A DNA stretch of 64,000 nucleotides. Origin: IDS-8 sp040902105. GTDB lineage: Bacteria; Pseudomonadota; Gammaproteobacteria; Steroidobacterales; Woeseiaceae. The stretch spans positions 1 to 64,000 of the forward strand of contig JBBDXW010000053.1 in assembly GCA_040902105.1 (NCBI GenBank), read 5' to 3'. Position 1 is the first letter of the stretch, and each line of letters opens with the position of its first letter. Of this stretch, positions 8,771 through 17,283 are shown piece after piece. A program made the position numbers and the translations under genes. The notes under the pieces were generated by a model. The model searched no databases. It was given only the letters and a program-made list of their open reading frames with translations, and was not told the DNA's origin.

Positions 8771-9075
8771 TCTACAATGGTGTGCGCGCCGGCCTCTACG
8801 TGGATCGCCCGCTTCTCGAGCTTGCGACGACGGCCTGGTCGCTGGTCCACGGCCTGGCAATGCTGGTCAGCACCGGCGAGATCAAAAGTACCGGTGCGCC
8901 GGACGCCGACCCGGAGCAACTCGCCCGCCGGATGGCGGAGCACCTGCTACAGGGCATTACCGTGCAGGCTCACGCCGGCGGATTTCGTCCCGGCATCGAC
9001 CCGGACAAGCCCAACCAGCTCGTCGATGATCTCGAAGTCGGCGACTTCGTCGCCGGAACACGCCCGGCGGAATGA
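8752..9075 (+). pseudogene. 5'-truncated TetR-family regulator
   Basis: The plus strand reads VYNGVRAGLYVDRPLLEL, then AWSLVHGLAMLVSTGEI and PEQLARRMAEHLLQGI, the C-terminal ligand domain of a WHG-type TetR regulator, ending at the stop at 9075. An in-frame stop at 8746 and the lack of any helix-turn-helix show that the DNA-binding half is missing. Its broken 5' end meets the broken 5' end of the divergent membrane protein gene. Confidence 0.65.
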
Positions 9076-9140
9076 TCGTCCCCGACGTCAATCTCCTGGA
9101 CGGCCTGAGCGGCTGCCGGCGGCTTGCCGCTGCCGACGCT

Positions 9141-9542
9141 TCACGGGACCACCTGGAGCCCCTCGATCCGAAAATCGTCGTCCAGAGCCAACGCGGTGCC
9201 GATTCGAAGTCGCCGCATTATGGCGAACGAGGCACAGTCGGTGAAACTGTAGCGCTGATCAGGCCGTTGGCAGAACAGTGTCCACGCCGCTTGTTCGTCT
9301 TCGGGCGTGATCCGTATGAGGTCGACGGTGTTGGTATCCAGCAGGACGGAGCCGACCCTGGTTGCGGCTGCATGTCCCAGGCGATAACGGCACAGGGAAA
9401 TCGTTTCATCGAAGATGAAATTGGAGGTGGTGATCCTGCCGCCGGATTCCCTGAATACCGCGCGGACTGCGGCATGCTCCGGATCTTTGCGGTTGGCATA
9501 GGCGAACCAGGCGCTGGTGTCGACGAATAGGCGATCCATCAA
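9141..9542 (-). CDS. vapC: VapC-type PIN-domain toxin
   Basis: The 133-residue protein has the PIN nuclease acid set: FVDTSAWFAY at the start, an internal Glu in FIFDETISL, and the C-terminal SFTDCASFAIMRR followed by LDDDF. VapC toxins are Mg2+-dependent RNases that cut initiator tRNA or rRNA. It follows its antitoxin gene with a 4-bp overlap, the usual order for translational coupling. Length and all four acidic positions look intact. Confidence 0.88.
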   Translation of the reverse strand: MMDRLFVDTSAWFAYANRKDPEHAAVRAVFRESGGRITTSNFIFDETISLCRYRLGHAAATRVGSVLLDTNTVDLIRITPEDEQAAWTLFCQRPDQRYSFTDCASFAIMRRLRIGTALALDDDFRIEGLQVVP

Positions 9543-9772
9543 TCCTCGCCGTCGCCGCCATACAGGTTGCGGTCGTGGGCTCGCCCGTATGAAGCCGGAT
9601 CCTCGCCGATACCCTCGATTTCTTCGAGCCGGCCTTTTTGACGCGGCGGCTGGGCGAGTGCGGTCTTCAGGATGTCGCGCACCAGATCGGAAATGCTGCG
9701 GTTCTCCTGCTCAGCGCGGGCGCGTAGCGCCTGGTATTGCCAATCTTCAAGGATAATCTGTGTTCGATGCAT
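9539..9772 (-). CDS. vapB: VapB-type ribbon-helix-helix antitoxin
   Basis: This 77-residue protein begins MHRTQIILEDWQYQALRARA, a ribbon-helix-helix DNA-binding fold, and has a C-terminal tail of the kind that wraps the toxin. It overlaps the downstream toxin by 4 bp. A promoter and an imperfect palindrome lie immediately upstream and should be its autoregulatory site. Confidence 0.85.
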   Translation of the reverse strand: MHRTQIILEDWQYQALRARAEQENRSISDLVRDILKTALAQPPRQKGRLEEIEGIGEDPASYGRAHDRNLYGGDGED

Positions 9773-9806
9773 GATGACATATTACATCATACACCTGAGC
9801 AATCAA
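9772..9806 (-). promoter_or_regulatory. vapBC promoter with overlapping operator, likely leaderless
   Basis: On the minus strand TTGATT (9801-9806) is followed after 16 bases by TAATAT (9779-9784). The expected transcription start falls on or beside the A of the vapB ATG (9772), so the mRNA is probably leaderless; no ribosome site is seen. An imperfect palindrome with TGATG/CATCA arms at 9772-9789 covers the -10 box and start codon and fits repression by the VapBC complex. Confidence 0.55.
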
Positions 9807-9828
9807 GTCGCGGCCCGGCGCGCTTCTG

Positions 9829-11556
9829 TCAGTCGACGCGCCAGGCGCGCAAGACACCGTCCATCATCATCGGGATCAGCACTTGTCCGCCACGATACTC
9901 GAGGTCGGCGCTGCCCTGGTTGAGGTCGAGCAACTGTTCGGCTTCGCCGGAGGGTTGAACGCGATAGAGCGCGCCGGCGACCCAATCGGTGACCAGATAG
10001 TTGCCCTTGTCATCAGACTCGATGCCGTCAAGGTCATTGAGAAACTCGGCATCGGGCGCATCGTAGGTTTCGGCGATAACGCCTTCTTCGAGGTCAACGA
10101 CGATGAGCCGGTCGTCATGAACCGCCATGCCCTTCGGCCCCTTGAGGCCGGTGACCCACTGCGCCTCGATCACTTCGCCATCGGGCGTGAGTCTGGAGAT
10201 GTAGCCTTGTCCGCTCTTCTCATCTTCGCCTGCGTTTGAAACATAAAGCACGTTGCGCGCATTGTCGAAGATCACCGACTCCGGCCGGTCGAAGCCTTCG
10301 GCCTGCCAGGCTTCCTGCGGCTCGTCAACGGCCGCGGACTGGTCCGGGGTCAGGCGCAAAACGGCGCCTGCGCCGGCGTCCACGAGGACGAGCAATGCGC
10401 CGTCGGGGGCTTCGACGATGTCGCGAATCCGGCCGTGATCCTTGAGCAAGCGCTCTTCCCCCTTCACGGTGTCGCCGTCAAGCTCGATGCGCACCAGGGC
10501 TCCGGGCATCATGGAGGAGATCAGCAGATCGCCCCGCCAGTTACCGAACAGGTCGCCCTGATAGAAGAGCATGCCTCCCGGGGCGATCACGGGGTCCCAG
10601 TAGTAACGCGGTTCGACGAAATCGCCGCCATGCCGCTCGACACCCTCGCCCACCGGGCTTTCATCGTAGTTTTCTCCGTAGCTGACGACAGGCCAGCCGT
10701 AGTTCGCGCCCGGCTCGCTCAGGTTCAGCTCGTCGCCGCCCTTCGGCCCATGCTCGATGGTCCAGAGCCGGCCTGTTTCCGGATGGAGAGTGGCGCCCTG
10801 GATGTTCCGGTGGCCGAGTGTCCAGATGGAACCGATGGCGCCATCCTGGTTCGCGACTGGATTGTCCTCGGGTATCGAGCCGTCGAGATTGACGCGGATC
10901 ACCTTGCCGTAGGTGGTGCCGAGGTCCTGGGCGAGCACGCGCTCTGCTGCGGTGAAATGGTCGCCCGTGGTGATGAAGACGTGGCCGTCGCGATCGAACA
11001 CGATGCGCGAGCCGTAGTGAGCCGGCGTCGGCGACGGCGGCTCCTGCACGAAGACGTCTTCGACGTCCGTGAACTTGGAGCGATCCTCGGACAAGCGCCC
11101 GCACGACGCTACGGTCACGGACTTACCACCCTCGAGCGGCCTGGCGTAAGTCCAGTAGATCAGGCGCTCCTTGGCGAAGGTCGGGCCGACTGCGACATCG
11201 AGAAGGCCGCCCTGTCCTCCTGCGAGCACTTCAGGAATGCCCGCGACAGGCTCGGAGATTTCTCCGTTTTCGGAGATGACCCTCATCCGTCCCGGGCGCT
11301 CGGTGACGACATAGCCGCCATCGGGCAGGACGTCGATACCCCAGGGATTTTCGAGCGGTTCGGCAAAAGTCTCGACTGCCAGTTTGACGCCCGAGTCTGA
11401 AGCCGGGGCGCGAGCCTGTTCGGAAAAGGCCGCTTCAAACTCGGGTACGTTCGGCTCGCCCTGCTCCACCGGACGGGCGGATTGCGCGAAGGCCGTCGGA
11501 GCGGCAAGGAGGGTTGTCACGGTGACGATCAGCGCCTTGCGGATTCCCGGCCTCAT
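9829..11556 (-). CDS. PQQ-dependent sugar dehydrogenase family protein, secreted
   Basis: The 575-residue product has a signal peptide cut after PTAFA and a beta-propeller of the glucose/sorbosone dehydrogenase family: ENPWGIDVLPDGGYVVTER, VFITTGDHF, GHRNIQG and IEHGPKGGDELN. Members oxidise aldoses in the periplasm with PQQ, in the pattern of soluble Asd-type enzymes. The ATG at 11556 is chosen because AGGAGCC lies four bases upstream; an earlier in-frame start lacks one. The last third, after about residue 400, is a further propeller-like segment. It lies 120 bp downstream of the DUF5916 gene on the same strand. Confidence 0.85.
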   Translation of the reverse strand: MRPGIRKALIVTVTTLLAAPTAFAQSARPVEQGEPNVPEFEAAFSEQARAPASDSGVKLAVETFAEPLENPWGIDVLPDGGYVVTERPGRMRVISENGEISEPVAGIPEVLAGGQGGLLDVAVGPTFAKERLIYWTYARPLEGGKSVTVASCGRLSEDRSKFTDVEDVFVQEPPSPTPAHYGSRIVFDRDGHVFITTGDHFTAAERVLAQDLGTTYGKVIRVNLDGSIPEDNPVANQDGAIGSIWTLGHRNIQGATLHPETGRLWTIEHGPKGGDELNLSEPGANYGWPVVSYGENYDESPVGEGVERHGGDFVEPRYYWDPVIAPGGMLFYQGDLFGNWRGDLLISSMMPGALVRIELDGDTVKGEERLLKDHGRIRDIVEAPDGALLVLVDAGAGAVLRLTPDQSAAVDEPQEAWQAEGFDRPESVIFDNARNVLYVSNAGEDEKSGQGYISRLTPDGEVIEAQWVTGLKGPKGMAVHDDRLIVVDLEEGVIAETYDAPDAEFLNDLDGIESDDKGNYLVTDWVAGALYRVQPSGEAEQLLDLNQGSADLEYRGGQVLIPMMMDGVLRAWRVD

Positions 11557-11676
11557 ACGTGGCTCCTGTTCGAGGAATGGAAGGTTTAGAGGGACTGATG
11601 TGGAAGCAGGAGGTTCCCGTTGCACGACCGGGGCTAGCGAGATCTTACGCGAAATTGCCCGCGAGCTTCGAGTGCG

Positions 11677-13863
11677 TTACCAGTACGAATCCCAGCGCAG
11701 CTTCACGATGACGGCGTTGCCGGTGGGCGGCGCCTGGTTCAAGTCCGCGAGCTGCGGCTCGATGCCGTGATTGAAGACGACAAACAGCTCACGCCCCGGC
11801 TCGATGATCCATTGCAGGCGCGCATTGATGCCGAGCTCGTCGTTTATCGAGTCATGCTGCACAAACGTTGACAGGGCGAGATCCGGGGTAAACGAGTAGG
11901 CGGCATTGAGCTGCGTGAGGCGGATGATGAAGTCGCCTTGCGGGAGGTAGCCGAAGTTGTTCTCGTTGCTGACACCGAGTTGCAGCTTTCCGTCCGGCGA
12001 CGTCCATTCGACTTCCACGGACTCGAACTTTATGGTCCCGGTGTAGAAGTCCCCGCCGCCAACGTCCGCATAGACGACCCACGGCCGCGATTCCGGCGAA
12101 TTCCCGCGGACGGTGACCTCGTTGAAACGGTATTCGCCCGCGGGGATGGTGACGCCCGGCGCCACCGTGAACGGCTCGTTCAGCGCTTCGTAGTCCGCTA
12201 CGAAGACGGGATCGAAAAACCAGCCGGATTCGGTGGTCATGCGGAACGGTAGCAGCGCCAATTCCTTGCTCTCGGGACTCCCGTTCAGATCGTCCACCTG
12301 AATGTACTCGCCGCCGAACTCGAACTGGCGCACCCAATCGAATACGCCCCCCTGTGGGCGCGGCCGGAACAGCGCGATCCCCAGGTACTGGCGCGTGCCC
12401 GGGCGCGGCAGGAAGCCGAGTGCAGGATCGAGCGCATCGCCGAACTCGTTGGCCTTGACGAATGCGTACCAGAGGTCGTTGGGGTATTCGACGCTCACGC
12501 CGTAGCCGTCCGCCTGCCCGGGCGCCAGGTCGCCGTAGGAATGCGCGTACCAGCCGGACACCGTCAGGTTCCTGTCGCCCTGAAACTCGGACGTCCGCCA
12601 GACGCCGTCGAAGCCGGCGAAGGTGTTGTCGTTGAGCCCGTCGGGATCGCCGTGCGTCATGAGCGTGCCGATGCGCAATTTGTCGCTGACATCGTAAGCG
12701 GCCCGCGCGACCGCCAAATTGGTCGCCGGTGCGACCTCCGTATCGCTTGTTTCGACATCCAGCGCGCCGAGCGAAAAGTTGCCCACATGGCCGAGCAGTT
12801 TCGCACCGGCGTCGATCGGCACGACCTGGCCCTCGACGAGACCGATGCGGCGCGAGAAGTAAGGCACGAACTGCGTGCTCAGGCTGCCGTCGTCGCCGAT
12901 GTTCAGGCCGTACCCGAACTCGAAAAGATTGGCGCCTTCCAGGAAGAACGGCCTTTTCTCGGGAAAGAACAACGAGAAGCGGCTCAGGTTCACCTGGCCT
13001 TCCTCGGCTTCCGCCTCGGCAAAGTCCGGGTTGATGGTCAGTATCCCTTCCAGTTGCGGCGTGAAGTTATACTTAATGCCTACGCCAATGTCCCCCGACC
13101 GGTCCGCGCCGGGCGCGCTGTTGTAGCGGGCGAGCGCATACGGCTGCACGGCAAGGCCGAGGCCCTGGTCCAGGGCAGTAAGGCCGCGCAGGACACCCGC
13201 GCGGCGCAAGTCGAAAATGCCGGAATCGAGCGTGATGCCCGCCCAGCGCAGCGAGAGCTGATCGCGGGCGACGTAGCGTCCGAGGTTCAGGCCCCAGGCC
13301 TCGAGATTCGAGTTGAACTGGATACTCTGCGTCGATATTTCGATCTCGGCGGTCCAGCCGGATGACGTGCGCTCTACGGCGGCATCCCAGATGCCGTTCC
13401 AGTTGTCGTCAGTGTTGTCGTTGACGTTCAGCCCGTCCGCGCGCGCGCCGCCGGCATTGACCTGGAACCAGTAGCCGAGCCGGCGGGCGCCGAAAGTATC
13501 GAGTACGACGGTGACGTGGTCGTCGGCCTCCTGATCGTCGTCGCGCTGCAGCGTGTGGACGGCGACTGACCCGGGATCCGGGTCGCTGTTCGCAAAGCCG
13601 AAATAAAGATGCTGCCCATCGGTCAGCACGCGTACCTCGGTGACATACGGTGTCGGCGCGCCGGGCTGCGGGTCCTGCTGCGTCAGCACGATCACCTCGG
13701 CCTCACGCCATGCGGCCTCGTCGAGCCTGCCGTCCAGCGCAACGGCGCCAGGCGGCACTCCCGTCGCCGCCGCAACGCTGGGCGGCTCGCCCATGGCATC
13801 CGTCGCGGCCGATAACGCCAGCACGACGAGCCCGGTCCTGTGTAATCCGGATTTACGGGGCAA
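11677..13863 (-). CDS. DUF5916 outer-membrane protein with CBM9-like N-terminus
   Basis: After a signal peptide the protein has a family-9 carbohydrate-binding-like domain (ALDGRLDEAAWREAEVI to about residue 200) and then a long DUF5916 region ending in beta strands with a C-terminal Trp (RWDSYW), typical of outer-membrane barrels. EKRPFFLEGANLFEF is a hallmark of the family. The TTG at 13863 is preferred as start because GGGAGGTG lies nine bases ahead of it and the signal peptide begins right there. An ATG at 13887 in the same frame has no ribosome site. The role is unknown; ligand binding or uptake of a glycan-like substrate together with the PQQ enzyme is plausible. Confidence 0.8.
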   Translation of the reverse strand: MPRKSGLHRTGLVVLALSAATDAMGEPPSVAAATGVPPGAVALDGRLDEAAWREAEVIVLTQQDPQPGAPTPYVTEVRVLTDGQHLYFGFANSDPDPGSVAVHTLQRDDDQEADDHVTVVLDTFGARRLGYWFQVNAGGARADGLNVNDNTDDNWNGIWDAAVERTSSGWTAEIEISTQSIQFNSNLEAWGLNLGRYVARDQLSLRWAGITLDSGIFDLRRAGVLRGLTALDQGLGLAVQPYALARYNSAPGADRSGDIGVGIKYNFTPQLEGILTINPDFAEAEAEEGQVNLSRFSLFFPEKRPFFLEGANLFEFGYGLNIGDDGSLSTQFVPYFSRRIGLVEGQVVPIDAGAKLLGHVGNFSLGALDVETSDTEVAPATNLAVARAAYDVSDKLRIGTLMTHGDPDGLNDNTFAGFDGVWRTSEFQGDRNLTVSGWYAHSYGDLAPGQADGYGVSVEYPNDLWYAFVKANEFGDALDPALGFLPRPGTRQYLGIALFRPRPQGGVFDWVRQFEFGGEYIQVDDLNGSPESKELALLPFRMTTESGWFFDPVFVADYEALNEPFTVAPGVTIPAGEYRFNEVTVRGNSPESRPWVVYADVGGGDFYTGTIKFESVEVEWTSPDGKLQLGVSNENNFGYLPQGDFIIRLTQLNAAYSFTPDLALSTFVQHDSINDELGINARLQWIIEPGRELFVVFNHGIEPQLADLNQAPPTGNAVIVKLRWDSYW

Positions 13864-14062
13864 TGGCGTGTTCACCTCCCTTGCCATCGATCGAACGGTC
13901 AAACAGAGGTCAATGTTAAGATGCCTGAATCCGGGCAAATGGTTTAGATCGTGGCGCAAACGAAAGACAACCGCTGTCATCGCCGCCGAAGGTTGTTAGA
14001 TCGCGGGCGCCTGGCAGGCAACGACCGGCAAGCCATTCCGCTAAATGACACGCGAGAAAGCC

Positions 14063-15211
14063 ATGAATGAAAAAGCCGATCGGATTTTGACTACGCACAC
14101 GGGCAGCTTGCCAAGGCCCGACGAGCTTATCCAGATGATGTGGGCCGCGGGGGACGGGATATCGGTCGACCGGGAGGCGCTCGGGAAGCGCATTGGCGAA
14201 GCGGTACGGGAAGCCGTGGAGAAGCAGGTCGCCGCCGGAATCAGCATCATCAATGACGGGGAGATGTCGAAGCCCAGCTATGCAACCTATGTGAAGGATC
14301 GACTGCACGGATTCGGCGGCGAGACGATCCACAACTACTATTTTGCGGACCTCGCGGATTTCCCGAGGAGCGCCGAGATCGTCGCTGCCAACCCAGGACG
14401 CCGGAAGCGCACCGCACCCGCCTGCAACGGCCCAATCTCGGTCAAGGATCCGGAAGCCGCCGTAACCGACATGCGCAACCTCGAGCTTGCCGCAAGCAAC
14501 TGCAATGCGGTCGGTATGTTCTCGAGCGCGGCTTCACCGGGAGTCGTTTCGATTTTTTTTGCCAATGAATTCTATGCGACCGACGAGGAGTACGTGTTCG
14601 CAATCGCCGAAGCCATGCGGCACGAGTATGAGGCGATTGCCGCGGCCGGCGCGACCGTGCAACTCGACTGCCCGGATCTCGCGATGGGCCGCCATTCCGC
14701 GTACGCCGATCTCGATCTGGCACAGTTCCGAGAGAGGGTTGCGTTGAACATCGCGGCCCTCAACCATGGCGTACGCAACATACCGGCCGAGCAGTTGCGC
14801 ATGCACCTGTGCTGGGGGAATTACCCCGGCCCGCATCATTGCGATGTAGCCATGTCCGAGATCATCGACCTGGTGTGGGCCGCGAAGCCGCGAACCGTGT
14901 TGTTCGAGGCGGCCAACCCGCGGCATGCCCACGAATGGACCTTGTTCGAAAACGCCACCCTCCCGGACGACAAGATCATCTGCCCCGGCGTCATCGAATG
15001 CCAATCGAATTACATCGAGCATCCAGAGCTGGTCGCACAGCGAATCGAGCGCTATGCGAGTCTGGTCGGCCGCGAGCGCGTCATGGCCGGCGTCGACTGC
15101 GGATTCAGCATCCACGTTGGCATGCAGGGTATCGATCCCGCAGTGGTCTGGGCCAAGCTCTCGGCGCTGTCACAGGGCGCGGAAATTGCGACGGAACGAC
15201 TCTGGCGTTAG
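14063..15211 (+). CDS. Stand-alone MetE-core (COG0620) methyltransferase family protein, copy 1
   Basis: This 382-residue protein corresponds to the C-terminal catalytic barrel of cobalamin-independent methionine synthase without its N-terminal folate-binding half. The zinc site is complete: His248 and Cys250 in HLCWGNY, Glu282 in LFEAANPR and Cys346 in GVDCGFS. Such core proteins transfer a methyl or alkyl group to a thiol; relatives include epoxyalkane:CoM transferase. With no methyltetrahydrofolate domain, the donor must be something else or be delivered by a partner. The ATG at 14063 is preferred over 14045 because GAGAAAG precedes it. The gene faces a six-gene minus-strand operon that holds a second copy. 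Confidence 0.85.
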   Translation: MNEKADRILTTHTGSLPRPDELIQMMWAAGDGISVDREALGKRIGEAVREAVEKQVAAGISIINDGEMSKPSYATYVKDRLHGFGGETIHNYYFADLADFPRSAEIVAANPGRRKRTAPACNGPISVKDPEAAVTDMRNLELAASNCNAVGMFSSAASPGVVSIFFANEFYATDEEYVFAIAEAMRHEYEAIAAAGATVQLDCPDLAMGRHSAYADLDLAQFRERVALNIAALNHGVRNIPAEQLRMHLCWGNYPGPHHCDVAMSEIIDLVWAAKPRTVLFEAANPRHAHEWTLFENATLPDDKIICPGVIECQSNYIEHPELVAQRIERYASLVGRERVMAGVDCGFSIHVGMQGIDPAVVWAKLSALSQGAEIATERLWR

Positions 15212-15251
15212 GCGTTAGGCCATCCCTTGCTGGTCTTAAGGCCTCTCGCGC

Positions 15252-15617
15252 TCAGCGCGCGTGCCACCATTCGCGAAGTCGGCTGCAAAGGCCATCGTCG
15301 TCGAACTCCAGCAGGAACACGCCGTTCAGCTCGACAGCGGTGCCGCTCGAGGCCAGCGTAAACCGCGCCGACCACTTGGCGACGCCTACCGTTCCAACGA
15401 AACCGAGCGCTTCGGCTTCGAAGTCGACGTCCCGCTGATCTTCGGTGACCTTCGACCAGTAGCTCCCGATACCTTCCCGGCCACGGAACGGCACCGCGTA
15501 CGGCGTTTCAAAGTAGAGCGCCTCCTCGCTGAACAGCTGCGAAGCGGCCTCCACGCTCCTCGCCTCCCAGGCTTTGCCGTAGGCGTGCAGCCAGTTGCGC
15601 AGATCGTCAGTATTCAT
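15252..15617 (-). CDS. NTF2/SnoaL-like protein
   Basis: A 121-residue cone-shaped alpha+beta barrel of the nuclear transport factor 2 superfamily, recognised from WLHAYGKAWEARSVEAASQLF and the closing LLEFDDDGLCSRLREWWHAR. Family members include isomerases, dehydratases and non-enzymatic binding proteins. It is the last gene of the operon that starts with the TonB receptor and overlaps the FMN reductase gene by 4 bp, so it most likely handles an intermediate of the same pathway. Confidence 0.8.
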   Translation of the reverse strand: MNTDDLRNWLHAYGKAWEARSVEAASQLFSEEALYFETPYAVPFRGREGIGSYWSKVTEDQRDVDFEAEALGFVGTVGVAKWSARFTLASSGTAVELNGVFLLEFDDDGLCSRLREWWHAR

Positions 15618-16183
15618 GGTCTGCTACCTTGGCTGGAATGAACGGTTCCTTCGATCAGCATCACGAAATTATCGACAAAGGTTTGGAGGAACGCCTGCGT
15701 CGATTCGTCAGTTATCGTGCCATCGCCCTCAAAGAGGCCGTCCCTGTACTGAACGTACGCCTCGGGCGTTCCGAGCAGTGCGGCAACGTGGGTGCTTGCC
15801 ATGGTGCGCAAGTTCGCCTGCGCGAGCGCCGTGCCGATGCCGCCGGCCGATGTACCGATGATCGCGGCCGATTTACCGAGCCATGAGTTCCAACCCCACG
15901 GGCGAGTTCCCCAGTCGAAGGCATTCTTCAGGGCGGCGGGCACGGACCGGTTGTGTTCGGGCGTGACGAAAAGCACGGCCGCACACTCTTCTACTTCTCG
16001 CTTGAAGCGCCGAACCGTGGCGGGAGGATCATCTATGTGATCCTCATTGAGCAAAGGCAGGTCGTCGATGCGGATTGCGCGGAACTCGAGCCTGTCCCCT
16101 GCCAGCTTCTCGAGCGCCCGCGCCAGCTTGCCGTTATGCGAATCTTTACGGATACTGCCGACGATCACGGCAACTTTGTGCAT
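15614..16183 (-). CDS. NADPH-dependent FMN reductase family protein
   Basis: The 189-residue protein is a flavodoxin-fold reductase with the phosphate-binding start VAVIVGSIRKDSHNGKLA and the typical FVTPEHNRSVPAALKNAFDW segment. It should bind FMN and reduce flavin, quinone or a pathway intermediate with NAD(P)H in the cytoplasm. It follows the MetE-core gene by 37 bp and overlaps the NTF2-like gene by 4 bp, so the three are translated from one message. Confidence 0.88.
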   Translation of the reverse strand: MHKVAVIVGSIRKDSHNGKLARALEKLAGDRLEFRAIRIDDLPLLNEDHIDDPPATVRRFKREVEECAAVLFVTPEHNRSVPAALKNAFDWGTRPWGWNSWLGKSAAIIGTSAGGIGTALAQANLRTMASTHVAALLGTPEAYVQYRDGLFEGDGTITDESTQAFLQTFVDNFVMLIEGTVHSSQGSRP

Positions 16184-16220
16184 AACCAGTCTCCCGAATG
16201 GAGTGTTGGCCAGTTGGAAG

Positions 16221-17279
16221 TCAAAGTGTCGCAGCCGGCTGTTCGAACTCCTGGCGCAACTCCCGCGCCGCCTGCACCATTGCAGAGAGCTTGCCGAAGG
16301 CGGCTTCCCGCGAGAGATACTTCATGCCGCAGTCTGGTGCAAGCAAGATGTGCTCCGCCGGCACGTGCTCGAGGCCGCGCCGGACCCTGGCCTTGATCGT
16401 CTCCACCGATTCGACGTCGTTGCTAGACAGGTCGAGCACTCCCAGCAGGATGTCCTTGCCGGAAAGGGATTCCAGCACGCTGCAGTCGAGACCGGACTGT
16501 CCGGTCTCGATCGAGACCTGCCTGCAAGAGGCATTGCCGAGTTCCGGAAGGAACGAATAACCATGCGGTCGTTCGTGTATCAATGCCGCGTAGCCGAAGC
16601 AGATGTGCACGCAGGTCTTGCCCGTGATGCCCGCCAGGGCACGATCCAGCGCCGCCAGGCCATACTCCCTCGCCTTGTCAGGTCGCGCCTGCATGTAAGG
16701 TTCGTCGAGTTGCACCACGTCGGCGCCCGCCTCGAACAGGTCCCGGACCTCTTCGTTGACGGCAGCGGCATAGGCTAGCGCTGCCTCCGCTTCGGTTTCA
16801 TAGAAATCGTTCTGCGCCTGCTGAGTCATCGTGAAGGGCCCGGGGATCGTGAACTTGATTTTGCGGCTCGAGTTTTCGCGAAGAAATCTCACGTCTTCCA
16901 CGCCGACCGGGCGCCGGCGGCGAATGGGGCCGGTAATCCTCGGCACGAAAACGGGTTCGCCGCTGCGATCGAGCGCCCTGCCGGGATTGTTCAGGTCGAT
17001 GCCGTCCAGTGCTGTCGCGAAGTGGTTCGAATAGCTTTCCCGCCGGATCTCTCCGTCGGAGACGATATCAAGGCCCGCCCGTTCCTGATCCAAAATCGCC
17101 AGCCGGGTCGCGTCTTCCTGAGCATCGGAGAGAAAAGCCGGATCGACGCGCCACAGTTCCGCTGCCCGCGTGCGCGGCGGGAACTGTTTCGACAGTTTCT
17201 GCCGATCGATGAGCCAGTCCGGCTGCGGATAGCTTCCGACGATCGTGCAGGGAAACAGGGGCAATTTTCCAGTTGTCAT
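16221..17279 (-). CDS. Stand-alone MetE-core methyltransferase family protein, copy 2
   Basis: A 352-residue catalytic-barrel-only relative of cobalamin-independent methionine synthase. The zinc ligands are present as His225 and Cys227 (HICFGY), Glu258 (SIETGQSG) and Cys317 (APDCGM). It begins PCTIVGSYPQPDWL, the same element as SLPRPDEL in copy 1, but the two differ widely otherwise. It starts 4 bp after the CoA ligase stop codon and is followed by the FMN reductase. Membership of a TonB/CoA-ligase operon argues for a catabolic demethylase or alkyl transferase rather than for methionine synthesis. Confidence 0.87.
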   Translation of the reverse strand: MTTGKLPLFPCTIVGSYPQPDWLIDRQKLSKQFPPRTRAAELWRVDPAFLSDAQEDATRLAILDQERAGLDIVSDGEIRRESYSNHFATALDGIDLNNPGRALDRSGEPVFVPRITGPIRRRRPVGVEDVRFLRENSSRKIKFTIPGPFTMTQQAQNDFYETEAEAALAYAAAVNEEVRDLFEAGADVVQLDEPYMQARPDKAREYGLAALDRALAGITGKTCVHICFGYAALIHERPHGYSFLPELGNASCRQVSIETGQSGLDCSVLESLSGKDILLGVLDLSSNDVESVETIKARVRRGLEHVPAEHILLAPDCGMKYLSREAAFGKLSAMVQAARELRQEFEQPAATL

Positions 17280-17283
17280 CGTG

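Noticed and set aside
10435..11400. Long plus-strand frame of 321 codons
   Set aside because: It is antisense to the PQQ-type dehydrogenase, whose frame shows clear family motifs and a ribosome site.
14063..17279. The two MetE-like genes as ordinary methionine synthase
   Set aside because: Both lack the N-terminal folate half, and one is embedded in a catabolic operon; a biosynthetic role cannot be excluded but is not the best reading.
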